The notes: generated from the sequence alone by a model not told the origin. 64,000 nt of DNA from Paenibacillus turicensis (GCF_017873435.1 NZ_JAGGKG010000002.1:62001-126000); one strand, 5' to 3'; positions 52,654-61,807 are shown, counted from the stretch's first letter. Program-made: numbers and translations.

Positions 52654-53529
52654 ATGGAGATTATAATCATTAAGGTTTCCAATTCCATTGAACTTGAACA
52701 TGCGTTTTCTATAAGAAAGAAGGTATTTGTTGAAGAGCAAGGTGTTCCGCTGGAGGATGAGTTTGATCAGTTTGACACGTTGAATGGAACGTGTGAACAT
52801 GTACTGGCCTATATTGATAGGGTACCGATTGGAACAGGAAGAGTACGCTTCATTGATGGGAAAGGAAAACTTGAACGCATATGTATTCTAGAACCATATC
52901 GCAAATTTGGAGTTGGAAAAAAAATAATTAACTCCTTAGAAGAAAATTCAAGGGATAAGGGACTTTGGCAGGTTAAATTGCATGGACAATCACAAGCAAA
53001 GGGGTTCTACGAGAAATTAGGTTACACTGCAATCTCAGATGAATTTATGGAGGATGGAATCCCACATTTTTTGATGATCAAAGACTTAATGAAATTAAAA
53101 AAAATAGACTCAGTTGAGGAGCTCAACATCGCTTTTCAAATAAGAGAAGAAGTGTTTGTGAGAGAACAAAATGTACCAATTGAAGATGAGTTTGATGATT
53201 ATGATACTTTAGATGGACAGTGTAAGCACATCCTAGTCTATTATAATGAACTACCCGCCGGAACAGGTAGAATTATTATTCGAGATGGCGTAGGTAAATT
53301 AGATCGAATATGTATTTTAAAACCTTATCGTCAATATGGTCTTGGTAAATTAATCGTTACATCACTAGAAGAAATTGCAGAAAATAAAGAAATATCCAAA
53401 GTTAAATTACATGGACAGACACATGCAGAGGGATTTTATCACAAGCTAGGATACCAGACTACCTCCGATGTATTTATGGAAGATGGAATTCCGCATTACC
53501 TAATGGTAAAAGATTTATTATGGAAATGA
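52654..53529 (+). CDS. Tandem GNAT N-acetyltransferase (two YjcF/ElaA-like domains)
   Basis: This 291-residue protein consists of two GNAT domains of about 145 residues, each with the ElaA/YjcF pattern. Copy 1 has IRKKVFVEEQGVPLEDEFDQ, IGTGRVR and LEPYRKFGVGKKI. Copy 2 has IREEVFVREQNVPIEDEFDD, AGTGRII and LKPYRQYGLGKLI. Both acetyl-CoA loops (R/Y-x-x-G-x-G-K) look intact, so both may be active. It clearly arose by in-frame gene duplication. It is followed by a YczE-like membrane protein whose start overlaps its stop, and is probably controlled by the divergent MarR. Substrate unknown. Confidence 0.87.
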   Translation: MEIIIIKVSNSIELEHAFSIRKKVFVEEQGVPLEDEFDQFDTLNGTCEHVLAYIDRVPIGTGRVRFIDGKGKLERICILEPYRKFGVGKKIINSLEENSRDKGLWQVKLHGQSQAKGFYEKLGYTAISDEFMEDGIPHFLMIKDLMKLKKIDSVEELNIAFQIREEVFVREQNVPIEDEFDDYDTLDGQCKHILVYYNELPAGTGRIIIRDGVGKLDRICILKPYRQYGLGKLIVTSLEEIAENKEISKVKLHGQTHAEGFYHKLGYQTTSDVFMEDGIPHYLMVKDLLWK

Positions 53530-54185
53530 TGCCGTTATCACGTGTAAATCAATATTTAATTTATGCAATAGGTATCTTAATTCTAACTCTTGGCATTACG
53601 TTAACCATACAATCGGATCTTGGTAGCTCTCCTTTCGATGCTCTTCTGGTTGGATTGTCCCTAAACGTAGGTTTAACTGTTGGTAGCTGGGAGATTATTA
53701 TTGCTCTAGTTATGATATTTATTAATTCGTTGCTACAAAAACAGAAACCTGAATATTTGGGCTTAGTAACTGCCCTTATAACAGGCATTTGTATTGATTT
53801 CTGGTTGTTATTGTTACGGACTTGGGTGGCACCTGATCTATTGTTTTTCAAATTTCTGTGTTTCGGCTGCGGTTTAATTGTTGCAGGAATAGGTACGTCC
53901 ATGTATTTACAGACCAATTTTGCACCGATTCCGATCGATCGGTTAACACTCTCATTAAAAAAAATAACTCGAACGAACATATTTTTTTCGAGAACTTTAA
54001 TTAATGTTGTACTTCTGTTTATGGCATTCATTTTTAATGGACCCATAGGTATAGGAACTGCACTGGCTGTCTGTCTCAGTGGGGCAATTTTAAATATTTT
54101 TATGCCATGTACTGGAAAGATGATAGGCAAATTGAGGTCAAATGAACCAGAAATTTATGAGATGGATAGAAACCATTCCGTTTAA
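53520..54185 (+). CDS. yczE: YczE/YitT-like integral membrane protein
   Basis: This protein of about 220 residues has five to six hydrophobic segments and the YczE family motifs IQSDLGSSPFDALLVGL and QTNFAPIPIDRL. In B. subtilis, YczE is needed for bacillomycin/surfactin-type product formation in some strains, but its biochemical role is unknown. The gene overlaps the end of the GNAT gene; an ATGA at 53526-53529 offers translational coupling. Both genes probably share the MarR-controlled promoter. It ends in a strong bidirectional terminator. Confidence 0.83.
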   Translation: MEMMPLSRVNQYLIYAIGILILTLGITLTIQSDLGSSPFDALLVGLSLNVGLTVGSWEIIIALVMIFINSLLQKQKPEYLGLVTALITGICIDFWLLLLRTWVAPDLLFFKFLCFGCGLIVAGIGTSMYLQTNFAPIPIDRLTLSLKKITRTNIFFSRTLINVVLLFMAFIFNGPIGIGTALAVCLSGAILNIFMPCTGKMIGKLRSNEPEIYEMDRNHSV

Positions 54186-54258
54186 AACGTCTTATAGATA
54201 ACAACGATAAGCGAACGATAAACGCAGATTACAAATAATAGAAGGTTAAATTACAAAT

Positions 54259-54300
54259 GCCCACAGGGCATCACTTTTTTATGTGATAGCCCTGTGGGTT
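54259..54300. terminator. Bidirectional terminator
   Basis: GCCCACAGGGC and GCCCTGTGGG pair, extended inside by ATCAC/GTGAT with T6 in the loop. It separates the convergent yczE and xylosidase genes. Confidence 0.85.
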
Positions 54301-54304
54301 AATG

Positions 54305-55927
54305 TTACTTACTAGCCTTCAATGGTGTTGTGTCCATATGCAGCTGAACTTCAATTGCCTCACATCTAAAGTAATCAAAGTCAGCATATTTCTTCATTCC
54401 ACTTAAATCTTGAACGCATAGGCCTAAAAAGTTCCCGGTAAATCGGATGAAATTATTTTTTCCTCCCGCTTCATCACTTAAATGCGAAATATCCATCGCC
54501 TTTCCAATTGTATTCCACTCTCCATCATCAAGAGCATAAGAGAAAAGTACGAGGTTATTGTTTATATTCGCTTTCAATTTACAACGTTGAGTTCCTTCGA
54601 TTGAAATTTCTGATTCCGGGAACTCTTCCCAATTCCCTTGAAAGGATCTTACAATCCCCAAGCATTTCCCGAGATTTTCATCCCTCGTAATTCTTAAGTA
54701 GACATAGTCGCTCGTATCATAGTACAAAATTAAACCCGCCATCTGTTGAAAATGATCCGGATCGAATTCAAGCTCCGTCTCCACTTCAGCATTCATTGTT
54801 TGTTGTCGCTGAGCCACCATACTCTGACTGAATGTTGAGCTTAAGGATTCCCGGCCATAAATTCGCAGGCTCCCTGCTTTTTCTGTTAAGGAAAGCCATG
54901 AAGAATCTGGTGGCATCCTTAAAGTGTTCCAACGATGATCAAGTTCTTTTTTATCAAAGTAGTCAATGGCAGGAACAGACGGGAACGGATAATGAGGTAA
55001 TTCAAATTCATCAATCGTTAATTTAGGCGCATTTCCTCCACCAGCGATTCTAAGCCAGTGGTCTTCTGTCCATTCCATTCGTTGAATTGCAGTCTCTCTT
55101 CCAAGGATACAGTTGACGTTATTGACTGGCCTGCCAGTGAGATGTACCATAGCCCACTCACCATTCTGTGTTTCTACCAAGCTACCATGTCCTGCTTTTT
55201 TCAGGATTAGACTATCGTCACCCGACGATGTCAGAATAGGATTGCAAGGGTCTACCTCGTATGGTCCTTCGATTGACCTAGAGCGTGCCATTGTTGCAGC
55301 ATGTGTGTGCCAGGTTCCTCCTTCTGCGGTCAACAAATAATAATAACCATTGTGTTTATATAGATGAGGCCCCTCAGTGTACTTCAACTCTGTGCCTTGA
55401 AAAATATTTTTCGCTTTTCCAATTAACATTTGTCGCTCTGTACAAAATTCCTGCAGCAATATTCCTGCAAAATGATTACGCCCGGCGCGGTGATCCCACA
55501 ACATATTCAGCAACCATTTTCGACCATCATCATCATGAAAAAGTGAGGGGTCAAATCCGCTGCTATTTAAGTAGATTGGGTCAGACCAAGGCCCTTCAAT
55601 GTTTGTCGCTGTAACCATGTAGTTATGTGTGTCCTTGAATGCGCCTAACCTGCTTTTTACATCAGTAAATATCAGATAAAATATCCCTTTATCATAAGAC
55701 AAACAAGGAGCCCAGACCCCACAAGAGTCAGGATTTCCAGCCATATGAAGCTGAGAAGGTCTGGTTAGAGCATGAGATACGATTCGCCAATTTTTAAGAT
55801 CACGAGAATGATGTATTCGTACACCTGGATACCATTCAAATGTTGAAGTTGCGATGTAATAATCTTCACCTACACGAATAATAGATGGATCAGGGTGAAA
55901 CCCGCTTAGAATAGGATTGGTAATCAT
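54305..55927 (-). CDS. xynB: Glycoside hydrolase family 43 beta-xylosidase
   Basis: This 540-residue cytoplasmic enzyme has a five-bladed propeller (about 1-310) plus a C-terminal GH43-type beta-sandwich (about 325-530). The catalytic base is the Asp in GFHPDPSIIR, the pKa-modulating Asp lies in SSGFDPSLFHDDDG, and the acid is Glu in KYTEGPHLYK. It releases xylose from xylo-oligosaccharides (or arabinose side groups). No transporter or other xylan gene is adjacent. No signal peptide is present, so oligosaccharides must be imported. The ATG is behind GGAG on the minus strand. Confidence 0.92.
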   Translation of the reverse strand: MITNPILSGFHPDPSIIRVGEDYYIATSTFEWYPGVRIHHSRDLKNWRIVSHALTRPSQLHMAGNPDSCGVWAPCLSYDKGIFYLIFTDVKSRLGAFKDTHNYMVTATNIEGPWSDPIYLNSSGFDPSLFHDDDGRKWLLNMLWDHRAGRNHFAGILLQEFCTERQMLIGKAKNIFQGTELKYTEGPHLYKHNGYYYLLTAEGGTWHTHAATMARSRSIEGPYEVDPCNPILTSSGDDSLILKKAGHGSLVETQNGEWAMVHLTGRPVNNVNCILGRETAIQRMEWTEDHWLRIAGGGNAPKLTIDEFELPHYPFPSVPAIDYFDKKELDHRWNTLRMPPDSSWLSLTEKAGSLRIYGRESLSSTFSQSMVAQRQQTMNAEVETELEFDPDHFQQMAGLILYYDTSDYVYLRITRDENLGKCLGIVRSFQGNWEEFPESEISIEGTQRCKLKANINNNLVLFSYALDDGEWNTIGKAMDISHLSDEAGGKNNFIRFTGNFLGLCVQDLSGMKKYADFDYFRCEAIEVQLHMDTTPLKASK

Positions 55928-56161
55928 TTCTACATAACTCTCCTTTTCTTAGAACTGAATCATTAATTTGTCAAGCCATACAATAGTCATTATATAGCAC
56001 TAATTTCAGCCGGGCTATAGCGCAATACAAATCGGGTCCCAGAAGTTCCCAGAAAAATCGGTATATTCGCTACTGATGCTTCAAGTCCAATCATGGAGTC
56101 CGTGGGCCATCTGTATACTTATTTCGCTATTTTGCAGCAATTACGGCTTACCATTGAAATA

Positions 56162-56196
56162 CAAAAAAACCCAGAGTCTTTAAAAGACCTGAGTTT
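56162..56196 (-). terminator. Terminator overlapping the hpaB stop
   Basis: AAACCCAGAGTCTT (56167-56180) pairs with AAGACCTGAGTTT (56184-56196). A T-run follows on the minus strand. Confidence 0.85.
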
Positions 56197-57643
56197 CCCC
56201 ATGGTGCAAAAATTCATCAATCATCGCTTTGTATTTGTCCAGACTGTACACGTTATACATTCGAGAAGTAAGCGTGCGGGTGTTTCCAAAGAAAAAGCGT
56301 TCAAACTGTTTCTGTCTACCGCCGAAGGGACCGATTGCCAGTTCCCAGGTGAGCCGGAAAAGAGAGATTCGGTCCCAGGCAGATGTATCCTGCCCTTTAA
56401 GATATAGAGAGATAAAGTCGCCAGCATCAGATGCAAGGTCTGCCTCGGTAGGAAGCATCACAAGGCTGCTGGAGCTGATGTCCTGGAGCATACTCAGCAT
56501 CTCCTGATAAAAAGAGGAATACTGTATCGTAGCAGCAATCAGCGGCTTTTTGGCTGGCACATAATAGCCCTTTGCATCCGGTTCGGCCATCATTTCCGAA
56601 GCTAGGCGAAGGGATTTCAAATTTTCAAGCATGGTCAAAATACGGGAAATCCGCTCCATAGTTACCGCTTCGAGACTGATATTCTGTTCATCCGACAATT
56701 TAGAGATCAGGCCGAGAAGAAATTCCGTCTTGGCAATGTAACGTGTAAGCACCTGATGACCGGCATAACTGTGAAAATTCCCTTCGCTGAACAGCCGCAC
56801 TCCAATCTCTTCATTCCCTAAGTAAAAAATTCGGTTGCGTGGGATGAATACGTGATCAAAGATCACCATGGCGTCCATTTCTTCAAATCTGCTGCTTAGC
56901 GGATGATCATAATGAGATGTGTCTGAATAACTTTCACGACAAATGAAGGTCATCCCCTCCAGATCATTGGGAACTGCAAAGGCAAAGGCATATGGATTAT
57001 CCGGTTCCAGCATGGAAGGCAGAGGTGAGGGGAACACCAGTATTTCATCACAGGTTGCTGCTTGCGTAGCCATCATAAACGCACCGTTTACCACAATTCC
57101 GTTTTCATTACGGTCGATCACTTTAGCTGTAATTGAATCCTGGGCCTCGTCCAACAGCTCGGACAACCTGCTGGCAAACGGCTGAATGAATGCATGGGAT
57201 AATGTGATGTCCTTACTGCGGCAGTATTCATAGTACTTTATGAGATTATCTTCATATTCCGGATTGTATTCTTGTAACAGATGAGCCGCGGTATATAAAG
57301 ACATCATCGTCGTGTTCATATAATCTGGGGATCTCCCTAAAAACCCATGGTGCTTCTCCGCCCACAACTCCATCATGATTCTCCTACGGACCAGATCTTC
57401 CTTGCTTCTCGGTGCTAAGAAGGAAAGTCCATAACGTTCCCCGTCAGTCCCGGACTGAAAGGTCATTTGTTCCATGATTTTCTCCTGATGCTGCATATCA
57501 TACATTTCCGCTTGGGTCTTTAATAACCCGTTGAAAGCAGGATGACTGGATAAAGGCTTTTCGATGGTTTTACCCTGATACCATATATTGATTTGCTGGC
57601 GGTCTATACCCTCAATATATTCTTTTCCGTTCTTAACTGCCAT
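56180..57643 (-). CDS. hpaB: 4-hydroxyphenylacetate 3-monooxygenase oxygenase component (HpaB family)
   Basis: This 487-residue FADH2-dependent monooxygenase of the HpaB family resembles B. subtilis YoaI. It hydroxylates phenols to catechols using reduced flavin from a separate reductase. Family features include the acyl-CoA-dehydrogenase-like helical bundle, the FAFAVPNDLEGMTFICRESY strand region, and FDHVFIPRNRIFYLGN. No HpaC reductase is adjacent, although a flavin reductase-like gene lies at 24.2 kb. The start used is ATG 57643 (MAVKNG) behind GGGTGG; an ATG at 57658 has no ribosome binding site. The gene appears GC-richer than its neighbours, and a remnant of an AraC regulator lies upstream, suggesting transfer. 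Confidence 0.88.
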   Translation of the reverse strand: MAVKNGKEYIEGIDRQQINIWYQGKTIEKPLSSHPAFNGLLKTQAEMYDMQHQEKIMEQMTFQSGTDGERYGLSFLAPRSKEDLVRRRIMMELWAEKHHGFLGRSPDYMNTTMMSLYTAAHLLQEYNPEYEDNLIKYYEYCRSKDITLSHAFIQPFASRLSELLDEAQDSITAKVIDRNENGIVVNGAFMMATQAATCDEILVFPSPLPSMLEPDNPYAFAFAVPNDLEGMTFICRESYSDTSHYDHPLSSRFEEMDAMVIFDHVFIPRNRIFYLGNEEIGVRLFSEGNFHSYAGHQVLTRYIAKTEFLLGLISKLSDEQNISLEAVTMERISRILTMLENLKSLRLASEMMAEPDAKGYYVPAKKPLIAATIQYSSFYQEMLSMLQDISSSSLVMLPTEADLASDAGDFISLYLKGQDTSAWDRISLFRLTWELAIGPFGGRQKQFERFFFGNTRTLTSRMYNVYSLDKYKAMIDEFLHHGETQVF

Positions 57644-57658
57644 TGCCACCCACCCCAT

Positions 57659-57890
57659 TCATGAACATTTAACGGTTCAGCCCATTTGACTAACCCAGTT
57701 TCTCTAAAATATGTGGTACCGTTAAAGGCAGTACATTGTCCATGTTTAAACATTTTCTTTACTTTGCATTGTAAACGATCATAGGGGTCTGGCTTCAGCT
57801 TGTTGATTAGCACTAATCTATAATATTTTCTATATTCAATTGAGGACATCCCCGTCCGTGATTTAAAAAATTTAGAAAGATACTTGGTTA
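57659..57890 (-). pseudogene. Remnant of an AraC-family regulator
   Basis: The minus strand encodes LTKYLSKFFKSRTGMSSIEY RKYYR, the end of an AraC-type double helix-turn-helix. It then runs into unrelated sequence. No N-terminal part remains; the frame overlaps the end of the DsbA-like gene. It is probably the tail of the regulator that once controlled hpaB. Confidence 0.65.
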
Positions 57891-58504
57891 AGAGCTTTTA
57901 AAAATACCTCTGTAGGTTGTGCGCCGGATATTGCGTATTTTCTATTAATGACAAAGAAAGGTGCTCCTGTGATCCCTAATTGTTTTGCTGTAGCTTCATC
58001 TGAACGCACTTCGCCAGCATATTTGGAGGAATCATGGAGAACTGCCATTGACTCGTCCCTATTCATTCCAACTGATTCTGCAATATCTGCTAAAGTATCA
58101 TGATCGCTAATTAGCTTGGCATCCGTGTAATAAGAATAGAACAGCTTCTCTGCTAATTCCTGATCTTTACCCACAGATTTGGCATATTGGGTTAAACGAT
58201 GCGCATCAAACGTATTGGTGGGCTTCATTTGGTCAAAATTATACACGAGACCCATTATAGCCGCTTGTTGTCCCAGTTCAGCATTTGCTTTTTTCGCTTG
58301 CTCAATGCTCATACCATGTTTTTCAGAAAGTATTTGATGCATATTTTTGCCTGAGTACATGGATGCTTGCGGATTAAGTTCAAAGCTTCTATATTCGATA
58401 ACCACCTCATCCTGATGGCCGAATTGCTCCAGTGCAGATTCTAATCGTCGTTTCCCAATATAACAAAATGGACAAACGTAGTCCGACCATATCTCGATTT
58501 TCAT
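57872..58504 (-). CDS. DsbA family oxidoreductase (FrnE/YwbO-like)
   Basis: This cytoplasmic thioredoxin-fold protein of 210 residues has the active-site Cys pair in SDYVCPFCYIGKRRLE, a helical insert, and the cis-Pro region ITGAPFFVINRKYAISGAQPTEVF. FrnE-type members act as disulphide isomerases or oxidoreductases in stress and secondary metabolism. The start is ATG 58504 behind GGAGG. The C terminus (LKALNQVSF) ends abruptly inside the AraC remnant, so its last residues may have been replaced at a recombination junction. It is the last gene of a TetR-linked cluster of three. Confidence 0.87.
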   Translation of the reverse strand: MKIEIWSDYVCPFCYIGKRRLESALEQFGHQDEVVIEYRSFELNPQASMYSGKNMHQILSEKHGMSIEQAKKANAELGQQAAIMGLVYNFDQMKPTNTFDAHRLTQYAKSVGKDQELAEKLFYSYYTDAKLISDHDTLADIAESVGMNRDESMAVLHDSSKYAGEVRSDEATAKQLGITGAPFFVINRKYAISGAQPTEVFLKALNQVSF

Positions 58505-58558
58505 TTTGAATCCTCCTTCACTAACCACTAATAGTTGAATGTTTCATTTTTGCCCCTA

Positions 58559-59203
58559 TTATTTGTTATAAATAATAGGCATTTTTCTAATCAATTTTTT
58601 GTCACGAGCAGCAGAGTACATGAATTTAGCAACATTTTCTCTGGAAACAGACATTTTAGCCGATTGATCTCCGAAGGAATAGCCATAAGACTGCCCTGTG
58701 TATTTAACATTGGGATTTATAATTCGAACGACTGTCCAATCCAGATTCGATTTCTTAATCATTCCTTCCATTTTCTTCATTTCTGCATATCCGTTTGGAA
58801 GGAGCACTTTGGCTAAAACACCTGGAAGTATCGTGGACATATTTTTCTTATCGTCATCGGATTGCAAAGCTGGCGTCGCAAGTGTAATGAACCTTTTCTT
58901 GTTATGTTTCTTCATAGCCTTAATGATCAGTTCGTGTCCGTCAGCAATCGGCGTACCTTTAAGCTTTCGTGACATATCGGACCCTGGCCCCAATGTGCTG
59001 ATTACGACATCGGATTCGGCAACGGCCTTCTCGATGGTTGAGCTATTCGAAAGTTCCCCTTGTACAAGACTCAAATTCGGATGTTTGAGGTCGACTTTTT
59101 GGGGGTTTCTAACGTATGCCGTAACGGAATCTCCGTGATCTAAAGCTAGTTGAGTAACAAGCTTTCCAATTGCACCACTTGCACCAAAAATAGTGATATT
59201 CAT
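58559..59203 (-). CDS. NAD(P)H-binding (NmrA/SDR-like) protein
   Basis: This 214-residue atypical SDR has the nucleotide loop ITIFGASGAIGKLVTQLALD, then DVVISTLGPGSD and RFITLATPAL. It resembles the NAD(P)-binding proteins often induced by electrophile stress. It is the middle gene of a cluster whose spacing (37 bases after the SDR gene, 55 before the DsbA-like gene) suggests one transcript. The ribosome binding site is AAAGGAG. Substrate unknown. Confidence 0.85.
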   Translation of the reverse strand: MNITIFGASGAIGKLVTQLALDHGDSVTAYVRNPQKVDLKHPNLSLVQGELSNSSTIEKAVAESDVVISTLGPGSDMSRKLKGTPIADGHELIIKAMKKHNKKRFITLATPALQSDDDKKNMSTILPGVLAKVLLPNGYAEMKKMEGMIKKSNLDWTVVRIINPNVKYTGQSYGYSFGDQSAKMSVSRENVAKFMYSAARDKKLIRKMPIIYNK

Positions 59204-59239
59204 ATTTTTTTAAATCTCCTTTAACATAAATTATTGAAC

Positions 59240-59899
59240 TTAAACTTTATCTTCAGTTACAAACTCTTCTACTCTGTCTCTTTTGGTGTACATGTCGTAC
59301 CAAAGATCAGCGATTTTAACCTGAACTCCTGAATTCGGCTGCATCCAGATTCCGATCGAAAGGTGACCTGCATAAATTCCTTTGTCTGCTAATTCGCTGT
59401 TCAAATTAAAGATATAATTACGAAGTCCTGAGATTGCAATTCCGACGTTACCCATCCTTGGAACCGGGTGGACTGAAGCACCTCCAGTTGTAAATAACAG
59501 AGCACCACTTTTCTTATCCAACATATCCGGAAGTACTTGTTTAACACTCGATAAAGCACCTAAAACATTATATTGAAATTGGTATAACGCATTTTCTTCA
59601 GTTACATCTAATGTTGGCGCTACGGAGTCAAAGCTCGGCGTTGGACTGTATTCAAGAACATCAATAAATCCGTACTTCTCTTTAACAGCAGCAAATGCAT
59701 TCTCAATTTGTTCTTTATTTAATATGTCCGCTTGAAATGAAGCAGCTTCGATCCCCAATTGTTCTAACTCAATAACCAGTTGGTTCAATTTTTCTTCATT
59801 TCGAGCAATAAGCGCTACGCGAAAGCCATTTTGTCCGAATTTCTTTGCAATGGACATCCCTAAACCTGCTCCTGCTCCAACAATCGCTATCGTTTTCAT
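59240..59899 (-). CDS. Short-chain dehydrogenase/reductase
   Basis: This 219-residue classical-type SDR has the cofactor loop IVGAGAGLGMSIAKKFG and the ARNEEKL segment suggesting NADP preference. The usual catalytic Tyr-x3-Lys is not clear: the expected region reads GNVGIAISGLRNYIFNLN, where Tyr is displaced, and NAG is replaced (EYSPTPSF). It may therefore be a non-classical or inactive member. It heads the cluster divergent from the TetR gene; the ribosome binding site is AAAGGAG. Confidence 0.82.
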   Translation of the reverse strand: MKTIAIVGAGAGLGMSIAKKFGQNGFRVALIARNEEKLNQLVIELEQLGIEAASFQADILNKEQIENAFAAVKEKYGFIDVLEYSPTPSFDSVAPTLDVTEENALYQFQYNVLGALSSVKQVLPDMLDKKSGALLFTTGGASVHPVPRMGNVGIAISGLRNYIFNLNSELADKGIYAGHLSIGIWMQPNSGVQVKIADLWYDMYTKRDRVEEFVTEDKV

Positions 59900-59928
59900 C
59901 TAAAATCTCTCCTTTAGTTAGAGTTAAT

Positions 59929-59943
59929 TATCAACCTGATAAA
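59929..59943. promoter_or_regulatory. Candidate TetR operator
   Basis: TTATCAACCTGATAA is a short dyad in the 197-base gap between the SDR cluster and the divergent TetR gene. Weak, shown by position only. Confidence 0.3.
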
Positions 59944-60096
59944 TAATGGTCAACGTGTTGTATATTTATCTTTTGTTCATTATAATTAATGAAAGGTCAG
60001 CCTTCAATGTTTAATAATTTTGATTTTGAGAGATAAAATACAGTTTGAGTTCAAATGTCGTATATCTAACAAAAAAAGTTAAGGGGATGAGCCATA

Positions 60097-60690
60097 ATGA
60101 ACAAAAAAACCGATTTGCGTATCCTTCGCTCCAAACATTCGATAAAAAAGGCATTTATAGAACTCCTTAATGAAAAGGGATATGAAGGGATTACGATTCA
60201 GGATATTGCCGACAAAGCGATGATTAACCGGAATACATTTTACCTTCATTATCAGAACAAACCCCATTTGTTAAATGAATCTATGGACGAATTATTAGAG
60301 GAATTAAATAATACACTCAATCTTTGTTCAAGCAGCAAATCTCCTATAAGCGGCACTATGTTTGAACAATTAATGCAAACCATACTGGAGAAAATTAAAG
60401 AAAATATTCCCTTTTACAAAGCATTGTTACTGGATGAGAATAGAATATATGGTTTTCAATCAAAGATGGAAGAAATTATAAAAAATACAGTGGAAGATGG
60501 CTTGCATAATACGACCCTGAAGATTTCAAAGGACTTATTACTCCAATATATCGCATCTACTTTTATGGGCATTGTAATATGGTGGGTTAAAAATGATTTT
60601 TCGTATACTCCAAATGAACTCGCTTCTCAATTCGGAAAAATTCTAACTCATGGACATTTAACAGCTGCGGGTATTCCAATCAACGATTAA
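60097..60690 (+). CDS. TetR/AcrR family regulator
   Basis: This 197-residue TetR protein has an N-terminal helix-turn-helix (about residues 10-55: SIKKAFIELLNEKGYEGITI, QDIADKAMINRNTFYLHY). A TetR_C-type ligand domain follows, similar to Bacillus YfiR-like regulators. It is divergent from the SDR/NmrA/DsbA cluster and the likely repressor of it. The ribosome binding site is AAGGGG. A strong bidirectional terminator follows. Ligand unknown. Confidence 0.87.
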   Translation: MNKKTDLRILRSKHSIKKAFIELLNEKGYEGITIQDIADKAMINRNTFYLHYQNKPHLLNESMDELLEELNNTLNLCSSSKSPISGTMFEQLMQTILEKIKENIPFYKALLLDENRIYGFQSKMEEIIKNTVEDGLHNTTLKISKDLLLQYIASTFMGIVIWWVKNDFSYTPNELASQFGKILTHGHLTAAGIPIND

Positions 60691-60721
60691 AGTGATCCCT
60701 GCTTAAGGTAGCGGGTGACAT

Positions 60722-60762
60722 AACAGAAGAGAGGCCCTTCAATTGAGGGCCCCTCTTCTGTT
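60722..60762. terminator. Strong bidirectional terminator
   Basis: AACAGAAGAG plus GGCCCT pairs with AGGGCC plus CTCTTCTGTT: about 17 bp with a 4-6 base loop, between convergent TetR and GNAT genes. Confidence 0.9.
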
Positions 60763-60826
60763 ACTACGCTGTTAAAAATTTAGATAGTAATCCAGCTGTT
60801 CGTTGTGACTAGTCCCAAAACCTGTA

Positions 60827-61282
60827 CTACAGTTCCTTCGTCATAAAAAAACTATTGAGATCTAGGACATAATCTGCAAATGGCTCACAATATGTGAAGC
60901 CAAAATCTTCATACAGCTTGTGAGCTGGGATGAATGAATCCATCGAACCAGTCTCGAGACTGATCTTCTTGTATCCGCGGCTTATGGCCACTTCAATAAT
61001 ATGAGAAAGAATATTTCTAGCTACACCTTTGCGCAAATGCTTTTTAGCTGTCCGCATCGATTTGAGTTCTGCATGCTCTTTGTCCAATTCCTTGATAGCC
61101 CCACAGCCAAGAAGCTCCTCATCCTCCCAAGCACACCAGAATGTAATTTCCGGCTTCTTCAACTCGTCCAGATTAAGAGCATGAATGCTTTCAGGTGGAG
61201 AGTCCTCTGCCATTCCTTGAAGATGTTCTGCAATTAATCCAATCACTTGTGGCCTACTCAAATCATCTACAAGAATCTCCAC
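60827..61282 (-). CDS. GNAT family N-acetyltransferase (YsnE-like)
   Basis: This 151-residue acetyltransferase has the acetyl-CoA loop RTAKKHLRKGVARNIL and the following helix IIEVAISRGYKKISLETGSM. The PAHKLYEDFGFTYCEPFADY motif is typical of the YsnE/PaiA-like branch. The start is GTG 61282 behind AGGAGGGG. It begins a run of minus-strand genes of unrelated function. Substrate unknown. Confidence 0.87.
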   Translation of the reverse strand: MEILVDDLSRPQVIGLIAEHLQGMAEDSPPESIHALNLDELKKPEITFWCAWEDEELLGCGAIKELDKEHAELKSMRTAKKHLRKGVARNILSHIIEVAISRGYKKISLETGSMDSFIPAHKLYEDFGFTYCEPFADYVLDLNSFFMTKEL

Positions 61283-61321
61283 TGCAACCCCTCCTACGTT
61301 AATGTTAAGTTGTATTAAGAT

Positions 61322-61741
61322 TTACTCATAAACCATGACCCAATATTTAGCTCCGGGTTCCCCTTCCTCAACAACGGCTTTAAAACCCCTCTTCTTATAG
61401 AAATTCAATGCTTTTGTATTTTCGGAGACACATTTTAATGTGACTGGTGTTCCCAGTTCGGCTACAGCCGCTTTGAGTAGCAAATCACCAGCACCTTTGC
61501 CAGCAGCATTAGGGTGTACAAACAAATTATGAATAAATCGGTTAGGTACATACAATGAAGCAAATCCGAGAACTTGGTCGTTCTCCTCTGCCAGAAGAAT
61601 TTGTTCTTCCAGTGTGTCCCGATCAAAATCATCAAGCGTCATTTCATCTGTATTGACCCAATGAAAACTCCCACGACGGGAATCCAGATAAATTTGTCTC
61701 AATTGTGGATAGTCTTTAATACTTGCTTCTCTGATTAGCAT
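61322..61741 (-). CDS. GNAT family N-acetyltransferase
   Basis: This 139-residue acetyltransferase starts MLIREASIKDYPQLRQIY behind AGGGGG at ATG 61741, while an upstream ATG has no ribosome binding site. Its acetyl-CoA loop is reduced (VHPNAAGKGAGDLLLKAA), followed by NTKALNFYKKRGFKAV. This is the RimI/YhbS-like small GNAT type. It lies 66 bases from the epimerase-like gene and may be co-transcribed. Substrate unknown. Confidence 0.85.
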   Translation of the reverse strand: MLIREASIKDYPQLRQIYLDSRRGSFHWVNTDEMTLDDFDRDTLEEQILLAEENDQVLGFASLYVPNRFIHNLFVHPNAAGKGAGDLLLKAAVAELGTPVTLKCVSENTKALNFYKKRGFKAVVEEGEPGAKYWVMVYE

Positions 61742-61807
61742 CAGATCAATCCCCCTAACTTCTATGCTTAGACTTAGATTTATACTTCGGATTACCATTA
61801 TTATACG

